This document shows, one piece after another, positions 32,746 through 43,882 of a DNA stretch of 64,000 nt. Made by a program: the position numbers and the translations under genes. Below the pieces are notes generated by a model. The model was not told the DNA's origin, did no database searches, and saw only the letters and a list, made by a program, of their open reading frames with translations. The stretch is from Taylorella equigenitalis ATCC 35865. GTDB lineage: Bacteria; Pseudomonadota; Gammaproteobacteria; Burkholderiales; Burkholderiaceae_B. The stretch lies in the NCBI RefSeq assembly GCF_000276685.1, contig NC_018108.1, positions 124,001 through 188,000 on the forward strand, written 5' to 3'. Numbering within the stretch: the first letter of the stretch is position 1; every line of letters starts with the position of its first letter.

Positions 32746-34287
32746 ATGCAACTCAATCCATCAGAAATCAGTGATTTATTGCAAAGTCGCATTCAGGGAC
32801 TTAATGCGTCCACTGATGTTCGCACTCAGGGTACAGTAGTATCCGTAACCGATGGTATTACTCGTATTCATGGGTTATCAGATGTAATGCAAGGGGAGAT
32901 GTTAGAGTTCCCTAATAATACTTTCGGTCTTGCACTTAACCTAGAAAGAGATTCTGTTGGTGCAGTTATTTTGGGTAACTACACAGGTATTTCTGAAGGC
33001 GATCAAGTTAAAACTACAGGTCGCATTTTAGAAGTTCCAGTTGGTCCTGAACTTTTAGGTCGTGTGGTTAATACTTTAGGTATGCCTATAGATGGCAAAG
33101 GTCCTATTAACGCAAAATTAACTGATGTGATTGAAAAAGTTGCTCCTGGTGTTATTGATCGTCAATCAGTTTCACAACCTCTTCAAACTGGTATTAAATC
33201 TATTGATTCTATGGTGCCTATCGGACGTGGTCAGCGTGAATTAATTATTGGTGACCGCCAAACTGGTAAAACAGCAGTTGCTGTGGATGCCATTCTTAAT
33301 CAAAAAGGCACAGGGGTTAAATGTATTTATGTTGCGGTTGGTCAAAAAGCTGCTACTGTAAATAACGTAGTTCGAACTCTTGAAGAGCATGGTGCTATGG
33401 AGTATACGATTGTAGTTTCAGCAACTGCATCTGAATCTGCAGCTATGCAGTATCTAGCTCCATATGCAGGATGTACTATGGGTGAGTACTTCCGTGACCG
33501 CGGAGAGGATGCCTTAATAATATATGACGACTTAACCAAACAAGCTTGGGCATATCGTCAAGTATCATTGTTACTTCGTCGCCCACCTGGACGTGAAGCT
33601 TATCCTGGTGATATTTTCTACTTACACTCTAGATTGCTTGAGCGTGCTGCTCGCGTTAATACGGATTATGTTGAAAAATTTACTAATGGTGAAGTAAAAG
33701 GTCAAACAGGCTCATTAACAGCATTGCCAATCATTGAAACACAAGCAGGTGACGTTTCTGCATTCGTACCTACTAACGTAATTTCAATTACTGACGGTCA
33801 GATTTTCCTTGAAACTGACTTGTTCAATGCGGGTGTTCGACCAGCTATTAATGCGGGTGTTTCAGTGTCTCGTGTAGGTGGTTCAGCACAAACTAAAGTT
33901 GTTAAAAAATTGTCTGGCGGTATACGTACAGACCTTGCTCAATATCGTGAACTTGCAGCCTTCTCTCAGTTTGCATCAGATTTGGATGAAGCAACCCGTC
34001 GTCAGTTAGAGCGTGGTAAACGTGTGGTTGAGCTTTTAAAACAACCTCAATATCAGCCATTAAAAGTTTGGGAGTTAGCTGTAGCTCTTTATGCAGTAAA
34101 TAACGGATACCTAGATGATATTCAGGTTGATGATGTTCTTAAATTTGAAAAGCTTCTTAAAGATGATTTAGAGCGCTCTCATAAAGAGATTATCGACGAT
34201 ATTGAAAGTAAAAAAGAGCTTACTAAAGAAAATGAAGCTAAGCTTAAAGAAGCAATCGCAAACTTTAAGAAAAATAGCTCATTCTAA
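32746..34287 (+). CDS. atpA: ATP synthase F1 subunit alpha
   Basis: A 513-residue non-catalytic nucleotide-binding subunit. Walker [19 protein letters not shown] near 170, the [17 protein letters not shown] signature near 364, and the Arg-finger region within VSRVGG. Length matches the family exactly. Starts 32 bases after atpH and precedes atpG by 13 bases. Confidence 0.98.
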   Translation: MQLNPSEISDLLQSRIQGLNASTDVRTQGTVVSVTDGITRIHGLSDVMQGEMLEFPNNTFGLALNLERDSVGAVILGNYTGISEGDQVKTTGRILEVPVGPELLGRVVNTLGMPIDGKGPINAKLTDVIEKVAPGVIDRQSVSQPLQTGIKSIDSMVPIGRGQRELIIGDRQTGKTAVAVDAILNQKGTGVKCIYVAVGQKAATVNNVVRTLEEHGAMEYTIVVSATASESAAMQYLAPYAGCTMGEYFRDRGEDALIIYDDLTKQAWAYRQVSLLLRRPPGREAYPGDIFYLHSRLLERAARVNTDYVEKFTNGEVKGQTGSLTALPIIETQAGDVSAFVPTNVISITDGQIFLETDLFNAGVRPAINAGVSVSRVGGSAQTKVVKKLSGGIRTDLAQYRELAAFSQFASDLDEATRRQLERGKRVVELLKQPQYQPLKVWELAVALYAVNNGYLDDIQVDDVLKFEKLLKDDLERSHKEIIDDIESKKELTKENEAKLKEAIANFKKNSSF

Positions 34288-34300
34288 GACAGGAATCTAA

Positions 34301-35209
34301 ATGGCTGGTATTAAGGAAATCCGTAAAAAGATTAAGAGTGTCCAAAACACTCGTAAGATCACCAAAGCGATGGAGATGGTTGCCGCATCTAAGATGCGTA
34401 AGGCACAAGAACGCATGAAGGCTGGTCGTCCATATACGGAAAAAATTCGCACGATTGCCATGCATATGATGATGACTAATCCCGACTATAGTCATGCTTA
34501 TCTGGAAGAAAGAAAAAATCAGAAAAAAGTTGGGGTTGTTCTTATCACAACTGATAAAGGTTTGTGTGGTGGCTTAAATACCAATATCACACGTCTTATG
34601 GTTAACCGCCTAAAAGAATTTTCAGCTCAAAACATCGAAGTTCAAGCTACGGCATTTGGAAGTAAGGGCATAGGATTTCTACAGAGAGCAGGTGTTGATA
34701 TTGTTTCTGAGCAAGTTAATCTAGGCGATAAACCAAATCTTGAATTACTTATTGGTGCATTAAAAGTTCAGATAGATGATTATATGGAAGGTAGAATCGA
34801 TGCACTTTACATCGCTACTAGTCAATTTATCAATACTATGCGTCAAGTGCCATCATTCTTCAGATTGCTTCCACTTCCAGATGGGTTAGAAGACCCATTC
34901 ACAACTGAAGTTGGAACTATTCATGCTGAGGATGAACTTAAAACAGAATATAGATGGGACTATATCTTCGAGCCAAACGTTCAGGAAGTTATTGATGATT
35001 TACTTCATCGATATGTTGAGGGTGTAGTTTACCAATCCGTAGCGGAAAATATGGCTTCTGAGCAGTCTGCTCGTATGGTTGCTATGAAAGCCGCTTCGGA
35101 TAATGCTAAGAAGGTTATAGGCGAGCTACAGTTGGAGTACAACAAAACTCGTCAAGCAGCTATTACAAAAGAAATTTCAGAAATCGTGGGAGGTGCCGCT
35201 GCTGTTTAA
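34301..35209 (+). CDS. atpG: ATP synthase F1 subunit gamma
   Basis: A 302-residue central-stalk protein. N-terminal helix [20 protein letters not shown] and C-terminal helix with [20 protein letters not shown] and [20 protein letters not shown], the two ends of the rotating coiled coil. Slightly longer than the E. coli protein because of a segment near 190-215 common in betaproteobacteria. Confidence 0.97.
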   Translation: MAGIKEIRKKIKSVQNTRKITKAMEMVAASKMRKAQERMKAGRPYTEKIRTIAMHMMMTNPDYSHAYLEERKNQKKVGVVLITTDKGLCGGLNTNITRLMVNRLKEFSAQNIEVQATAFGSKGIGFLQRAGVDIVSEQVNLGDKPNLELLIGALKVQIDDYMEGRIDALYIATSQFINTMRQVPSFFRLLPLPDGLEDPFTTEVGTIHAEDELKTEYRWDYIFEPNVQEVIDDLLHRYVEGVVYQSVAENMASEQSARMVAMKAASDNAKKVIGELQLEYNKTRQAAITKEISEIVGGAAAV

Positions 35210-35241
35210 TCAGCATATGCGTTGCCCAGATGTTTATTTAA

Positions 35242-36654
<1,413 letters not shown>

Positions 36655-36668
36655 TTTGAGGAATTGTT

Positions 36669-37097
36669 ATGTCGACTAAAACTTTAAAAGTTGACGTAGT
36701 AAGTGCAGAGGAGAGCATGTTCTCTGGTACTGCAAGTATGGTAGTTTTACCAGGTGTGACTGGAGAGATAGGTGTGTTGCCAGGTCATACACCGTTAATC
36801 TCACGCATCAAGCCTGGCCGTGTAAAAATTACACGTGAAGATGGTTCTGAGGAGACTTTATTCGTGGCTGGTGGTTTGCTTGAAGTGCAACCGTTCGCCG
36901 TAACTGTGTTAGCGGACACGGTTGTTCGTATGGAAGATCTCGATGAGCAAAAAGCACTTGAAGCTCGCAAGAGAGCCGAAGAATCTCGTAAAAATGCAAC
37001 TTCACGAGAAGAGATTGCAGTTATTGAGCACGAACTTGAAATGCTTTCAGCTCAAGCCCATTATGCAAGAGTGTATACAGAGAAAGTTAAGAAGTAA
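36669..37097 (+). CDS. atpC: ATP synthase F1 subunit epsilon
   Basis: A 142-residue protein: a beta-sandwich ([20 protein letters not shown]) and a C-terminal helical pair (about 90-140). It links gamma to the c-ring and can inhibit hydrolysis. Last gene of the operon, followed by a terminator. Confidence 0.97.
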   Translation: MSTKTLKVDVVSAEESMFSGTASMVVLPGVTGEIGVLPGHTPLISRIKPGRVKITREDGSEETLFVAGGLLEVQPFAVTVLADTVVRMEDLDEQKALEARKRAEESRKNATSREEIAVIEHELEMLSAQAHYARVYTEKVKK

Positions 37098-37124
37098 AAT
37101 TTGTATTTCTGCTTTAAATTAATG

Positions 37125-37149
37125 ACCGCCTACCTGATAGGCGGTTTTT
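37125..37149 (+). terminator. Rho-independent terminator of the atp operon
   Basis: ACCGCCT (37125-37131) pairs with AGGCGGT (37139-37145) around ACCTGAT and is followed by TTTTT. It lies 28 bases after the atpC stop. The end of the convergent Tai4-like gene reaches it from the other side. Confidence 0.9.
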
Positions 37150-37550
37150 CATTGTATGGTAATGTACAGGCATGAACACGCATTTAGTTCTTCACTATGA
37201 TAAAGATCTAAACAATTTAACAATTTAATTGGATTGGCTTTTCTTTTAGTATTAACGTTTGAATTTATAGTGAATATATCTATGATTTCTGTAAATTTAC
37301 CTGTGTTATTTTCAATGTCATAACTAGTAGCATTGTTGAGGGCATCTTCAGTTTCAAGTACATCTTCTTTAACAGCTGGATTGTCGTTGTATATCCAAGC
37401 AATGCAAGCAGAAAGTACCAAATCTCTATAATTTTGCTCATATGTTCTAGAGGTAAATTTTGGAAATGAGCTTGTCTCATCCTGAGCTTTCAAAGAGTTG
37501 TTCAGAAGAAGAAAGCAAGCACTAAACAAGATAAGTTTTTTCATAGTCAT
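37149..37550 (-). CDS. Secreted Tai4-like immunity protein (isolated locus)
   Basis: A 133-residue protein with signal peptide (KLILFSACFLLLNNSLKAQ) and Tai4-type features: RDLVLSACIAWIYNDNPAVK with the first Cys, IKLLNCLDLYHSEELNACSC near the end. It starts at ATG 37550, which overlaps the stop of the Tae4-like relic upstream (ATGA). It is intact while its partner has three or more frameshifts. It lies 18 kb away from the main T6SS toxin island, just after the atp terminator. Confidence 0.7.
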   Translation of the reverse strand: MTMKKLILFSACFLLLNNSLKAQDETSSFPKFTSRTYEQNYRDLVLSACIAWIYNDNPAVKEDVLETEDALNNATSYDIENNTGKFTEIIDIFTINSNVNTKRKANPIKLLNCLDLYHSEELNACSCLYITIQ

Positions 37551-38050
37551 TTAAGCTCCCAAAAATAAGCTTTGCTAGCTTCATCACCAAAAAAGCAACT
37601 ATCGTAGCAATTTGAGCCGTCCCATAGAGTTGCATGACCTGAATAGCCTTTATGTCCAGGTAATAAAAAAATTAAAATCCCCATTTATTAAGTAATATTT
37701 CATTACTTACATTTGGCTTTGAAATTTCTATGTCAGGCTGACCCCAAGTGTGTGTTAAATAATGAACTAAATCTGCAATTCGAAAAAAGTACCAATTATT
37801 ATTAAGACCTGAAACCGTTTTGTTAAAAATTTTTGGTACTTTTTGACCACTAAAATTTAATATATAACTCATTCTGACGGCACAAGTATTTTTCCAAGTA
37901 TTGTCAGTTTTCAGAAAGTTTAAGTATAAATTTCCTCCTATTGTTTCTGCTATTTGTTCCCTTTAAAAAGAAAAGGTATTAGGTCTGATTTCAATTCGCT
38001 TAAATAAATTAGAAGCTGCCAATTCATTGTTAAAAAATTGGACGACTCAT
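37547..38050 (-). pseudogene. Tae4-like amidase relic with several -1 frameshifts
   Basis: ATG 38050 follows GGAGAG and gives MSRPIF like the divergent Tae4 at 15.4 kb, then needs a -1 shift at T6 (plus-strand A6, 38032-38037). The reading continues LTMNWQLLIYLSELKSDL, needs a second shift near 37962-37970, and continues EQIAETIGGNLYLNFLKTD with the catalytic Cys in NTCAVRMSYILNFSG. After NKW a third -1 shift at GGGG leads to GILIFLLPGHKGYSGHATLW with the catalytic His, ending YFWELK and TGA 37547. All three shifts are in the same direction. Both catalytic residues survive in the DNA but cannot be in one protein. Confidence 0.75.
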
Positions 38051-38272
38051 ATAAACTCTCCAGAAATTTACATATTAATTTTGATTTATTAAAACTTAAA
38101 TACATATGAGGTTATGCTTCTATTAAATATGACCCTAAGTTAATTAAGTAGACTATTCAAAAAAGCTTTGGATACAAACCTTTCCCTTTATTAACTCATG
38201 CCCTAAACGCATACAAATAAATAATTTGTAAAAAACTGTTGATTTTGTGACTAATTGAATTAAAATGAAAAT
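38051..38272. other. Intergenic upstream of the TonB receptor
   Basis: About 220 AT-rich bases between the divergent Tae4-like relic and the TonB receptor gene. No coding frame is supported. The promoter of the receptor should lie at the right end, next to the Fur box. Confidence 0.4.
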
Positions 38273-38291
38273 GATAATTGTTATCATTATC
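38273..38291. promoter_or_regulatory. Fur box upstream of the TonB receptor
   Basis: GATAATTGTTATCATTATC matches 16 of 19 positions of the classical Fur box GATAATGATAATCATTATC. It lies 29 bases before the receptor start codon, overlapping the expected promoter. It implies iron repression of the receptor and the ABC genes that follow. Confidence 0.8.
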
Positions 38292-38319
38292 TTTCAAAAT
38301 AATCATATCTCAATAGTTT

Positions 38320-40956
38320 ATGTCTAATAAGTCCTTCTCTAAGCACCCAATAAGCGGTGCCTGTTTTTTAAGTAGTCCTTTAACTTGTATAAGTTTAATA
38401 ACACTTGCGGTGCTATCTACTTCTCTTCTTTCTATTCAAGTTAATGCCACTGAAATTCAAAATGCAAAAAATGTGGATGAAGGGACATTGCCATCCATAA
38501 CAGTTGTTGGTATCAGTACATCACCTAACAAAGCATTGGTAGAAAAGCACAGCAAAACAGGGTCTATCGAAGAGGCATTAAGTCTTAAGTCTCAAGTTCA
38601 AACTGCGAGCAATGCATTTAGAAGTTTGCAAGGGGGTGAAATACGACCACCACAAATTTCTATTTCGGGAGGGCGACCATATGAAAGCTTATATGTGATC
38701 GACGGTCTCAGTAATAACAACTATATCACTCCAGAAAAGGTACGGTCTAATATTGTCAATACGCAGGGACGTAGTGACTATGTAGGTAATTTTGTTAAGG
38801 GAAGCGACCCTGCCTCTACGGCACAAAGCTACAACCTATCGGTCGACCAATTAGAAAACATAGAAATAGAAGATTCCAGAATATCCGTCAAGTACTCCGG
38901 ATTCACAGGCGGTGTCATAAAGGCAGAGACACGAAAACCAGACACTACGCGATTTGGCGGAAAAATCTATTACGGCCATGCACGTAGTTCCTGGGATATC
39001 AAACACTACGACGAAGTCCAGTTAAAAGGTGAAGATTTCTATAAATCCTACGACGCAACAAGACAGCCCGACTATACCAAACACTCTGCTGGCGTTATGC
39101 TTAACATCCCATTCAACAACAATTGGGGTGCCATAATGTCATACGACCGCAAGGATTCTAAAATTCCAATCCTTTATTATGCTGGCAATGATGCCGAGAC
39201 CGCGGTCCCAAAAGATCAATTGCGCCGTTCAGAAACTTTTCTAGCAACCCTTGGTGGGAGAACCGCATCAGGGCTTGATGTTAAGTTAACAGGCATTTAC
39301 TACAAATATAAGGGCGATTATTTTAATAGTCGTGCCATTAAGTCAGGATATGCCCAAGATCAAGAAACTTACGACCTATCACTTAAATTATCTAAACAGT
39401 TTAGGATCGGTAAGGGTACGGCTAAATTCAAATATGGTCAGTTACGGACAGCTAGAGACATTGAATCCAGTACATATTTGCCGTGGCTTACATTAGGCGA
39501 TAAAAACTGGGGTGAACCTTATCCTTATTCAGCAGAAGGTTCGCAGGCAACTGGTAGCATGTTTTTAAAACAACGCACATTGTTAGTTGATACAGATTTT
39601 GAATTCAATCCAATTGATATTGGCAGTACAAAACATAAAATCGCCCTCGGTGCGGAGGTTGAGACGATTCTAGGTTACATGAAAAATGGGGGTTATATCG
39701 ACTACATATTGACTCTCACATCCAAATTCCAAGGTGCATTGGCTCCAGGTCAAGATGGTGTAGGGTATAATTTTGCACGTACAAATGGTGCTATTCCCGA
39801 TCAATTCTTCATCGCAAAAAATATATCGCCTGCATTTGAGAGAAAAGCTAGAACTCAACGCATCTCGTTATGGGTGGAAGACACAATTTCGTTTTCCGAC
39901 TTTAAGCTAAGACCTGGTGTTAGGCTTGATTATGATGATCAGTTTGAGAATTTAAACATTGCCCCACGTTTGAGTGGTGAATGGAATGTGATGGGCAAAG
40001 ATAGAATCATACTTAAAGCTGGTGCTGGTCGTTATTATGGTGGTCCTAGTTTATATCACTCATTGTACAAGGGCTTATACTCAGCAAGATATCAACGCAA
40101 AGGTATGACACCATTGCCAGATGGGACATTGCCACCATTTGAATTTCAAAAATATTGGATGAAGGGTGCGGACTATATCGCAAGCGAAATGGAAACTCCG
40201 TACTCAGATGAATTTAGTGCAGGATTTGAAATGAAACTAGCACGCGGTTTCCATGTGGACTACAACTTCATAAATCGTGATTCGAAAAAAGGCATAACGG
40301 AACATCAAGTTAAAACTAAGGACGGAGATACTACATATGCAGCTTCTAATGATGGGCATAGCCATTTTAGAAGTCATACATTGTCCATTACAAATGACTA
40401 TTTCGCTGACCATTACTTTAGTTTAAGTGCAACGTGGACTCGCAACCGATCTAGTTTTACAGACTATAAAACCTTTACGCTTACTGACTACGATGAAAAG
40501 TTAAAACGTGACCGTTCGCGTGTTATATATGAGGGTACTTTGATGAATGCCTCGAAGCTCGATGCGAGCCAATTTAACACGCCGTGGAATATAGTTGGAT
40601 ATTGGAAAGGTAGACTCTCAAATAATGTACTCCTGTCTTCGACGCTTTCATATAAGGGTAAAACTCCAGTACTAGTTGAAAAGGGCTGGGAGACATTGAA
40701 AGATGGAACGCAAGTAAAATCGTATGAAAGGGGGACATTGCCATCAAGATTAACTGTAGATATGTCTTTAGAGTTGGAGCTTTTTAAAAGGACTAATTCT
40801 CATCTCAAAGCCACTGTGGACGTGTTCAATGTGTTTAATAAAAAAAATATTAACGGCATGGGCTTCATAAAAGATAGAAAGACGGACAAAAAAACTTACT
40901 TTAACTATTACCAACCTGGCAGGTCAGTGCAAGCCCGTCTTGAATATGTGTTCTAG
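38320..40956 (+). CDS. TonB-dependent outer-membrane receptor
   Basis: An 878-residue protein with a long signal peptide (hydrophobic core CISLITLAVLSTSLLSIQV, cut near VNA). A TonB-box-like LPSITVVGIST lies near residue 57, the plug domain runs about 60-210 (SISGGRPYESLYVIDGL; LENIEIEDSRISVKYSGFTG), and the 22-strand barrel ends with LEYVF, a terminal Phe for BAM recognition. A Fur box precedes the gene. Followed after 9 bases by an ABC ATPase, a permease and a DUF4857-like gene, so the four may form an iron-responsive operon. The ligand is unknown; the plug lacks the usual siderophore-type signature I would recognise. Confidence 0.88.
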   Translation: MSNKSFSKHPISGACFLSSPLTCISLITLAVLSTSLLSIQVNATEIQNAKNVDEGTLPSITVVGISTSPNKALVEKHSKTGSIEEALSLKSQVQTASNAFRSLQGGEIRPPQISISGGRPYESLYVIDGLSNNNYITPEKVRSNIVNTQGRSDYVGNFVKGSDPASTAQSYNLSVDQLENIEIEDSRISVKYSGFTGGVIKAETRKPDTTRFGGKIYYGHARSSWDIKHYDEVQLKGEDFYKSYDATRQPDYTKHSAGVMLNIPFNNNWGAIMSYDRKDSKIPILYYAGNDAETAVPKDQLRRSETFLATLGGRTASGLDVKLTGIYYKYKGDYFNSRAIKSGYAQDQETYDLSLKLSKQFRIGKGTAKFKYGQLRTARDIESSTYLPWLTLGDKNWGEPYPYSAEGSQATGSMFLKQRTLLVDTDFEFNPIDIGSTKHKIALGAEVETILGYMKNGGYIDYILTLTSKFQGALAPGQDGVGYNFARTNGAIPDQFFIAKNISPAFERKARTQRISLWVEDTISFSDFKLRPGVRLDYDDQFENLNIAPRLSGEWNVMGKDRIILKAGAGRYYGGPSLYHSLYKGLYSARYQRKGMTPLPDGTLPPFEFQKYWMKGADYIASEMETPYSDEFSAGFEMKLARGFHVDYNFINRDSKKGITEHQVKTKDGDTTYAASNDGHSHFRSHTLSITNDYFADHYFSLSATWTRNRSSFTDYKTFTLTDYDEKLKRDRSRVIYEGTLMNASKLDASQFNTPWNIVGYWKGRLSNNVLLSSTLSYKGKTPVLVEKGWETLKDGTQVKSYERGTLPSRLTVDMSLELELFKRTNSHLKATVDVFNVFNKKNINGMGFIKDRKTDKKTYFNYYQPGRSVQARLEYVF

Positions 40957-40965
40957 CAATTCAGT

Positions 40966-41862
40966 ATGGCAAATCCAGTTATTCGATGTTCGCATCTATA
41001 TCACCGTTATGGAAAAAACGAAGTAATTAAAAATCTTAATTTCGAAATCCAACGCGGTGGTATTTATGGACTTCTCGGGAAAAACGGAGCTGGAAAAACT
41101 ACAACTATCAATATCTTGATGGGATATATCGAACCCTGTAGTGGTGTCTGCGAGGTGCTGGGCGATGCGAGTCACAACCTGCAACCCGTGACACGTAGCA
41201 AAATAGGACTTCTTCACGAAGGATTCACTCAATATGATTTTATGACGATTGAGCAGATTGAAAAGTTCTATTCTAAGTTCTATCAAAATTGGAAATCTCA
41301 CATATTTTGGGATCTTGTGTTTAAGCTAAAAGTCCCATCAAGTAGAAAATTATCCAAGCTGTCATTCGGTCAAAAGTCTCAAGTTTGCTTAGGCTTGCTT
41401 ATGGCACAATCCCCTGAACTCATGATTCTTGACGATTATTCTATGGGCTTGGATGTTGGCTATCGCAGGCTATTGCTAGATTATCTAAAAGATTATGTGG
41501 ATGAGCACGGGACGACCGTATTACTTACATCTCATATTGTGCAGGATTTGGAGCGACTTATAGACCACATGCTTATCATTCAAGATGGGCAGCTGTTGTA
41601 CTCTGCGTCTCGCGGGCATTTTTTTGAAAATTTAAAGCAGTGGAAATTTGAACTTGATTTAGCTAACGGGGTGGCAATGCCTTTTGCACCCAATATCTTA
41701 GTTTCACTCGAGCAAATTAATAAACACGTGTTTGTGAGCTCATTTAAAGATGAGGCTTTTGTTAAAAATTATTTGCGTGATCAAGGTTTAGAGTTAAGAG
41801 GTTGGCATGAACTTCCACTATCGTTTGAGGATGCCTTTCTCTGTCTAACTGGGAAGTATTAG
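40966..41862 (+). CDS. ABC transporter ATP-binding protein
   Basis: A 298-residue ATPase. Walker A GLLGKNGAGKTTTINIL near residue 36, signature SKLSFGQKSQVCLGL near 128, Walker B LMILDDYSMGLDVGYRRL with Asp where Glu is usual, H-loop LLTSHIVQDLE. The C-terminal 80 residues are a separate domain. The CcmA/NodI-like group mostly exports or drives membrane proteins. Its permease is the next gene (3-base gap). The Asp in place of the catalytic Glu could slow hydrolysis. Confidence 0.88.
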   Translation: MANPVIRCSHLYHRYGKNEVIKNLNFEIQRGGIYGLLGKNGAGKTTTINILMGYIEPCSGVCEVLGDASHNLQPVTRSKIGLLHEGFTQYDFMTIEQIEKFYSKFYQNWKSHIFWDLVFKLKVPSSRKLSKLSFGQKSQVCLGLLMAQSPELMILDDYSMGLDVGYRRLLLDYLKDYVDEHGTTVLLTSHIVQDLERLIDHMLIIQDGQLLYSASRGHFFENLKQWKFELDLANGVAMPFAPNILVSLEQINKHVFVSSFKDEAFVKNYLRDQGLELRGWHELPLSFEDAFLCLTGKY

Positions 41863-41865
41863 TGT

Positions 41866-42570
41866 ATGAGTAAGAGCATGGAAAATAGGCGTATTGCCAG
41901 CCCGTACTGCGGATTGATTTACAAGGAGTGGCTGAAACTTAGGTTTATCTGCTGGTTGCCGTTTGTGCTTGCGTTTGCCGTCTTAGCGTATTCCTATTTT
42001 GAAATGCTAGGCGTTCAAACTGCTCACGGGGGCGTGGCTTTGTGGCGAATGGTTGTGTTTAAAGATGAGATGCCCTTTAAACCGATAAAGTACATCCCCT
42101 TGGTGTCAGGCATTTTAATTGGAGCTGCTCAGTGGCTTCCTGAAACTCTGAATAAAAAAATTCGTGTATTTCTGCATCTGCCCGTAAACCAATACGTTGC
42201 ACTGGGTCTGAGTTTGGGCGTTGGGTTGTTGTTTATGATAGCAATAAGTTTATTGCTGATTTTTGGAGAGGGGTACTTGTCAACGAAATTCCTTCCACAT
42301 GAAGTCTCGATCTATATCATGCAGACGATTGTGCCTTGGTGTATCGCAGGGGTTATCGGGTATGTGGTGATTGCAATGACGTTGATTGAAACAAAATTTG
42401 TGGCACGTCTTCTGTACGCATGTGTGGGGGCGGTTTTCTTGAAAGCACTGTTTGCATCGGATGTGTACGGTACATATATAAACTCTAGCTTATATTTTGT
42501 CTTAGTCGTTTTAGCTTTACTGGTGGCAATGTTCTCTCTATTAGATCGTGTTAAAAGGTCAAGAGCATGA
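41866..42570 (+). CDS. ABC transporter permease, six TM segments
   Basis: A 234-residue membrane protein with six predicted TM segments, for example FICWLPFVLAFAVLAYSYF near 25-43, LSLGVGLLFMIAISLLLIFG near 125-144 and SLYFVLVVLALLVAMFSLL near the end. It lies 3 bases after the ATPase and overlaps the next gene by four bases. Together they look like a two-gene exporter. No sequence motif shows the substrate. Confidence 0.75.
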   Translation: MSKSMENRRIASPYCGLIYKEWLKLRFICWLPFVLAFAVLAYSYFEMLGVQTAHGGVALWRMVVFKDEMPFKPIKYIPLVSGILIGAAQWLPETLNKKIRVFLHLPVNQYVALGLSLGVGLLFMIAISLLLIFGEGYLSTKFLPHEVSIYIMQTIVPWCIAGVIGYVVIAMTLIETKFVARLLYACVGAVFLKALFASDVYGTYINSSLYFVLVVLALLVAMFSLLDRVKRSRA

Positions 42571-43844
42571 TTGTGTTTTCTCGATTGTGTTTATATTTTG
42601 TTTGTGTGATGGCAATGGCGTCGGTATTGCCATCATATGTAAAACAAATTTTTCCTCTAGGTTATAAAACTTCAATAATCAACTACAGTGCGGACCTTGA
42701 TAAATTGATTTTCAGTAATTATGAAAACGGAAATTGGTCTTATGCCGATGAGGACGGGCGGGAGCTAACGAAGGAGGAGATGAATAAGGCATTGCCATTT
42801 AAAAATTTATATTCGTTAATGCGACTTAAGCAACTACCCGAAAAGGTGGGGGATTGGACATTTGATCCAGATCTTGCATATAAGTTTATTAATAGGGAGC
42901 GATTTTCTGCTCACCGTTTAGATAAGCCGAAGTTGAAACTGTATACCCTTATGGAATCGAATCCTGGTATAGATGGTTTTGATACGCCTGACGATTTATT
43001 TAGAATCACGGATTATGGCATAGAGTTTATCGACCTTGAAACTAATAATGTTAATAAATCTAAAAGTCATGAACTTACAGAGTTAATGAAATCGCAGGGA
43101 TTTAACTTTCCTCATAAATTTATAGCCGACAGTCCAGACCCGAGGAAAACAATCGATAATGGCGTGTTTATAGTGGACTCAGATTATCGCGTGTTTCATC
43201 TGAAGCTTCTTAATGGTAGGTTTTCTCTAGTGCGTACGGATACGATTCTTCCTCAAAATACTGTGGACATTGATGTGCTTGAGCAAGCTCGACAGCAGTT
43301 TCATGCAATGATTACGACTACAGATTCGCTTTTATTGTTAAAGTGGGATGATTATAGAATTGTGAAGGTGCCTTTTAATGAGTACAAGCCATATTCAGAA
43401 AACATTGCCATTGATGGGGATTATTTAAATTGGGAGTTTACGAGATCTGCTGTCGATGATTCACGACGGGATTTTGTAGTTACTGATAGGGATTTAAATA
43501 CTTACAAACGCCATCATTGGGAATTAGATAAAGACTATAAAAATAAGAAATGGAATGTGCGAAATGCAGTGGGATTTTTCTTTCCTTATTTTGTTAAGTT
43601 TGATTTAAAAGAAAGAACGCAAAATAACATTTATTTACGCTTAATGGGGGCGGAGTGGTGGATTATGATTCTTGGGTCCATGGTCTCCGTATTTGCTTAT
43701 ATGTTGGTGTGTAATAGGGGTAGAAGTTGGAGTAGATGGGCAAGGCCATCAATATGGGATTTGCTTTTTTTATGTATAACAAGTTTTTATGGGCTGATTG
43801 TTTTATTGATTCTAGGACCAGTAAAAATAGGGAGACCCGACTGA
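42567..43844 (+). CDS. DUF4857-like membrane-anchored protein
   Basis: A 425-residue protein: an N-terminal TM/signal (LCLYFVCVMAMASVLPSYV), a large extracytoplasmic domain (about 30-355), and two C-terminal TM segments (WWIMILGSMVSVFAYMLVCN; LLFLCITSFYGLIVLLIL). The domain order and the position after an ABC ATPase/permease pair are those of DUF4857 proteins. The motif SYADEDGRELTKEEMNKALP near residue 58 is also family-like. It may be the periplasmic partner of the transporter. Function otherwise unknown. Confidence 0.65.
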   Translation: MIVFSRLCLYFVCVMAMASVLPSYVKQIFPLGYKTSIINYSADLDKLIFSNYENGNWSYADEDGRELTKEEMNKALPFKNLYSLMRLKQLPEKVGDWTFDPDLAYKFINRERFSAHRLDKPKLKLYTLMESNPGIDGFDTPDDLFRITDYGIEFIDLETNNVNKSKSHELTELMKSQGFNFPHKFIADSPDPRKTIDNGVFIVDSDYRVFHLKLLNGRFSLVRTDTILPQNTVDIDVLEQARQQFHAMITTTDSLLLLKWDDYRIVKVPFNEYKPYSENIAIDGDYLNWEFTRSAVDDSRRDFVVTDRDLNTYKRHHWELDKDYKNKKWNVRNAVGFFFPYFVKFDLKERTQNNIYLRLMGAEWWIMILGSMVSVFAYMLVCNRGRSWSRWARPSIWDLLFLCITSFYGLIVLLILGPVKIGRPD

Positions 43845-43855
43845 AATGTCGGGTT
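43835..43855 (+). terminator. Hairpin terminator after the DUF4857-like gene
   Basis: ACCCGAC (43835-43841) pairs with GTCGGGT (43848-43854) around TGAAAT; the stop codon of the gene lies in the loop. It is followed only by TTC, so it is weak, but it separates convergent genes. Confidence 0.65.
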
Positions 43856-43882
43856 CTTAGTGCATAAGGCTAACTACGTAAA

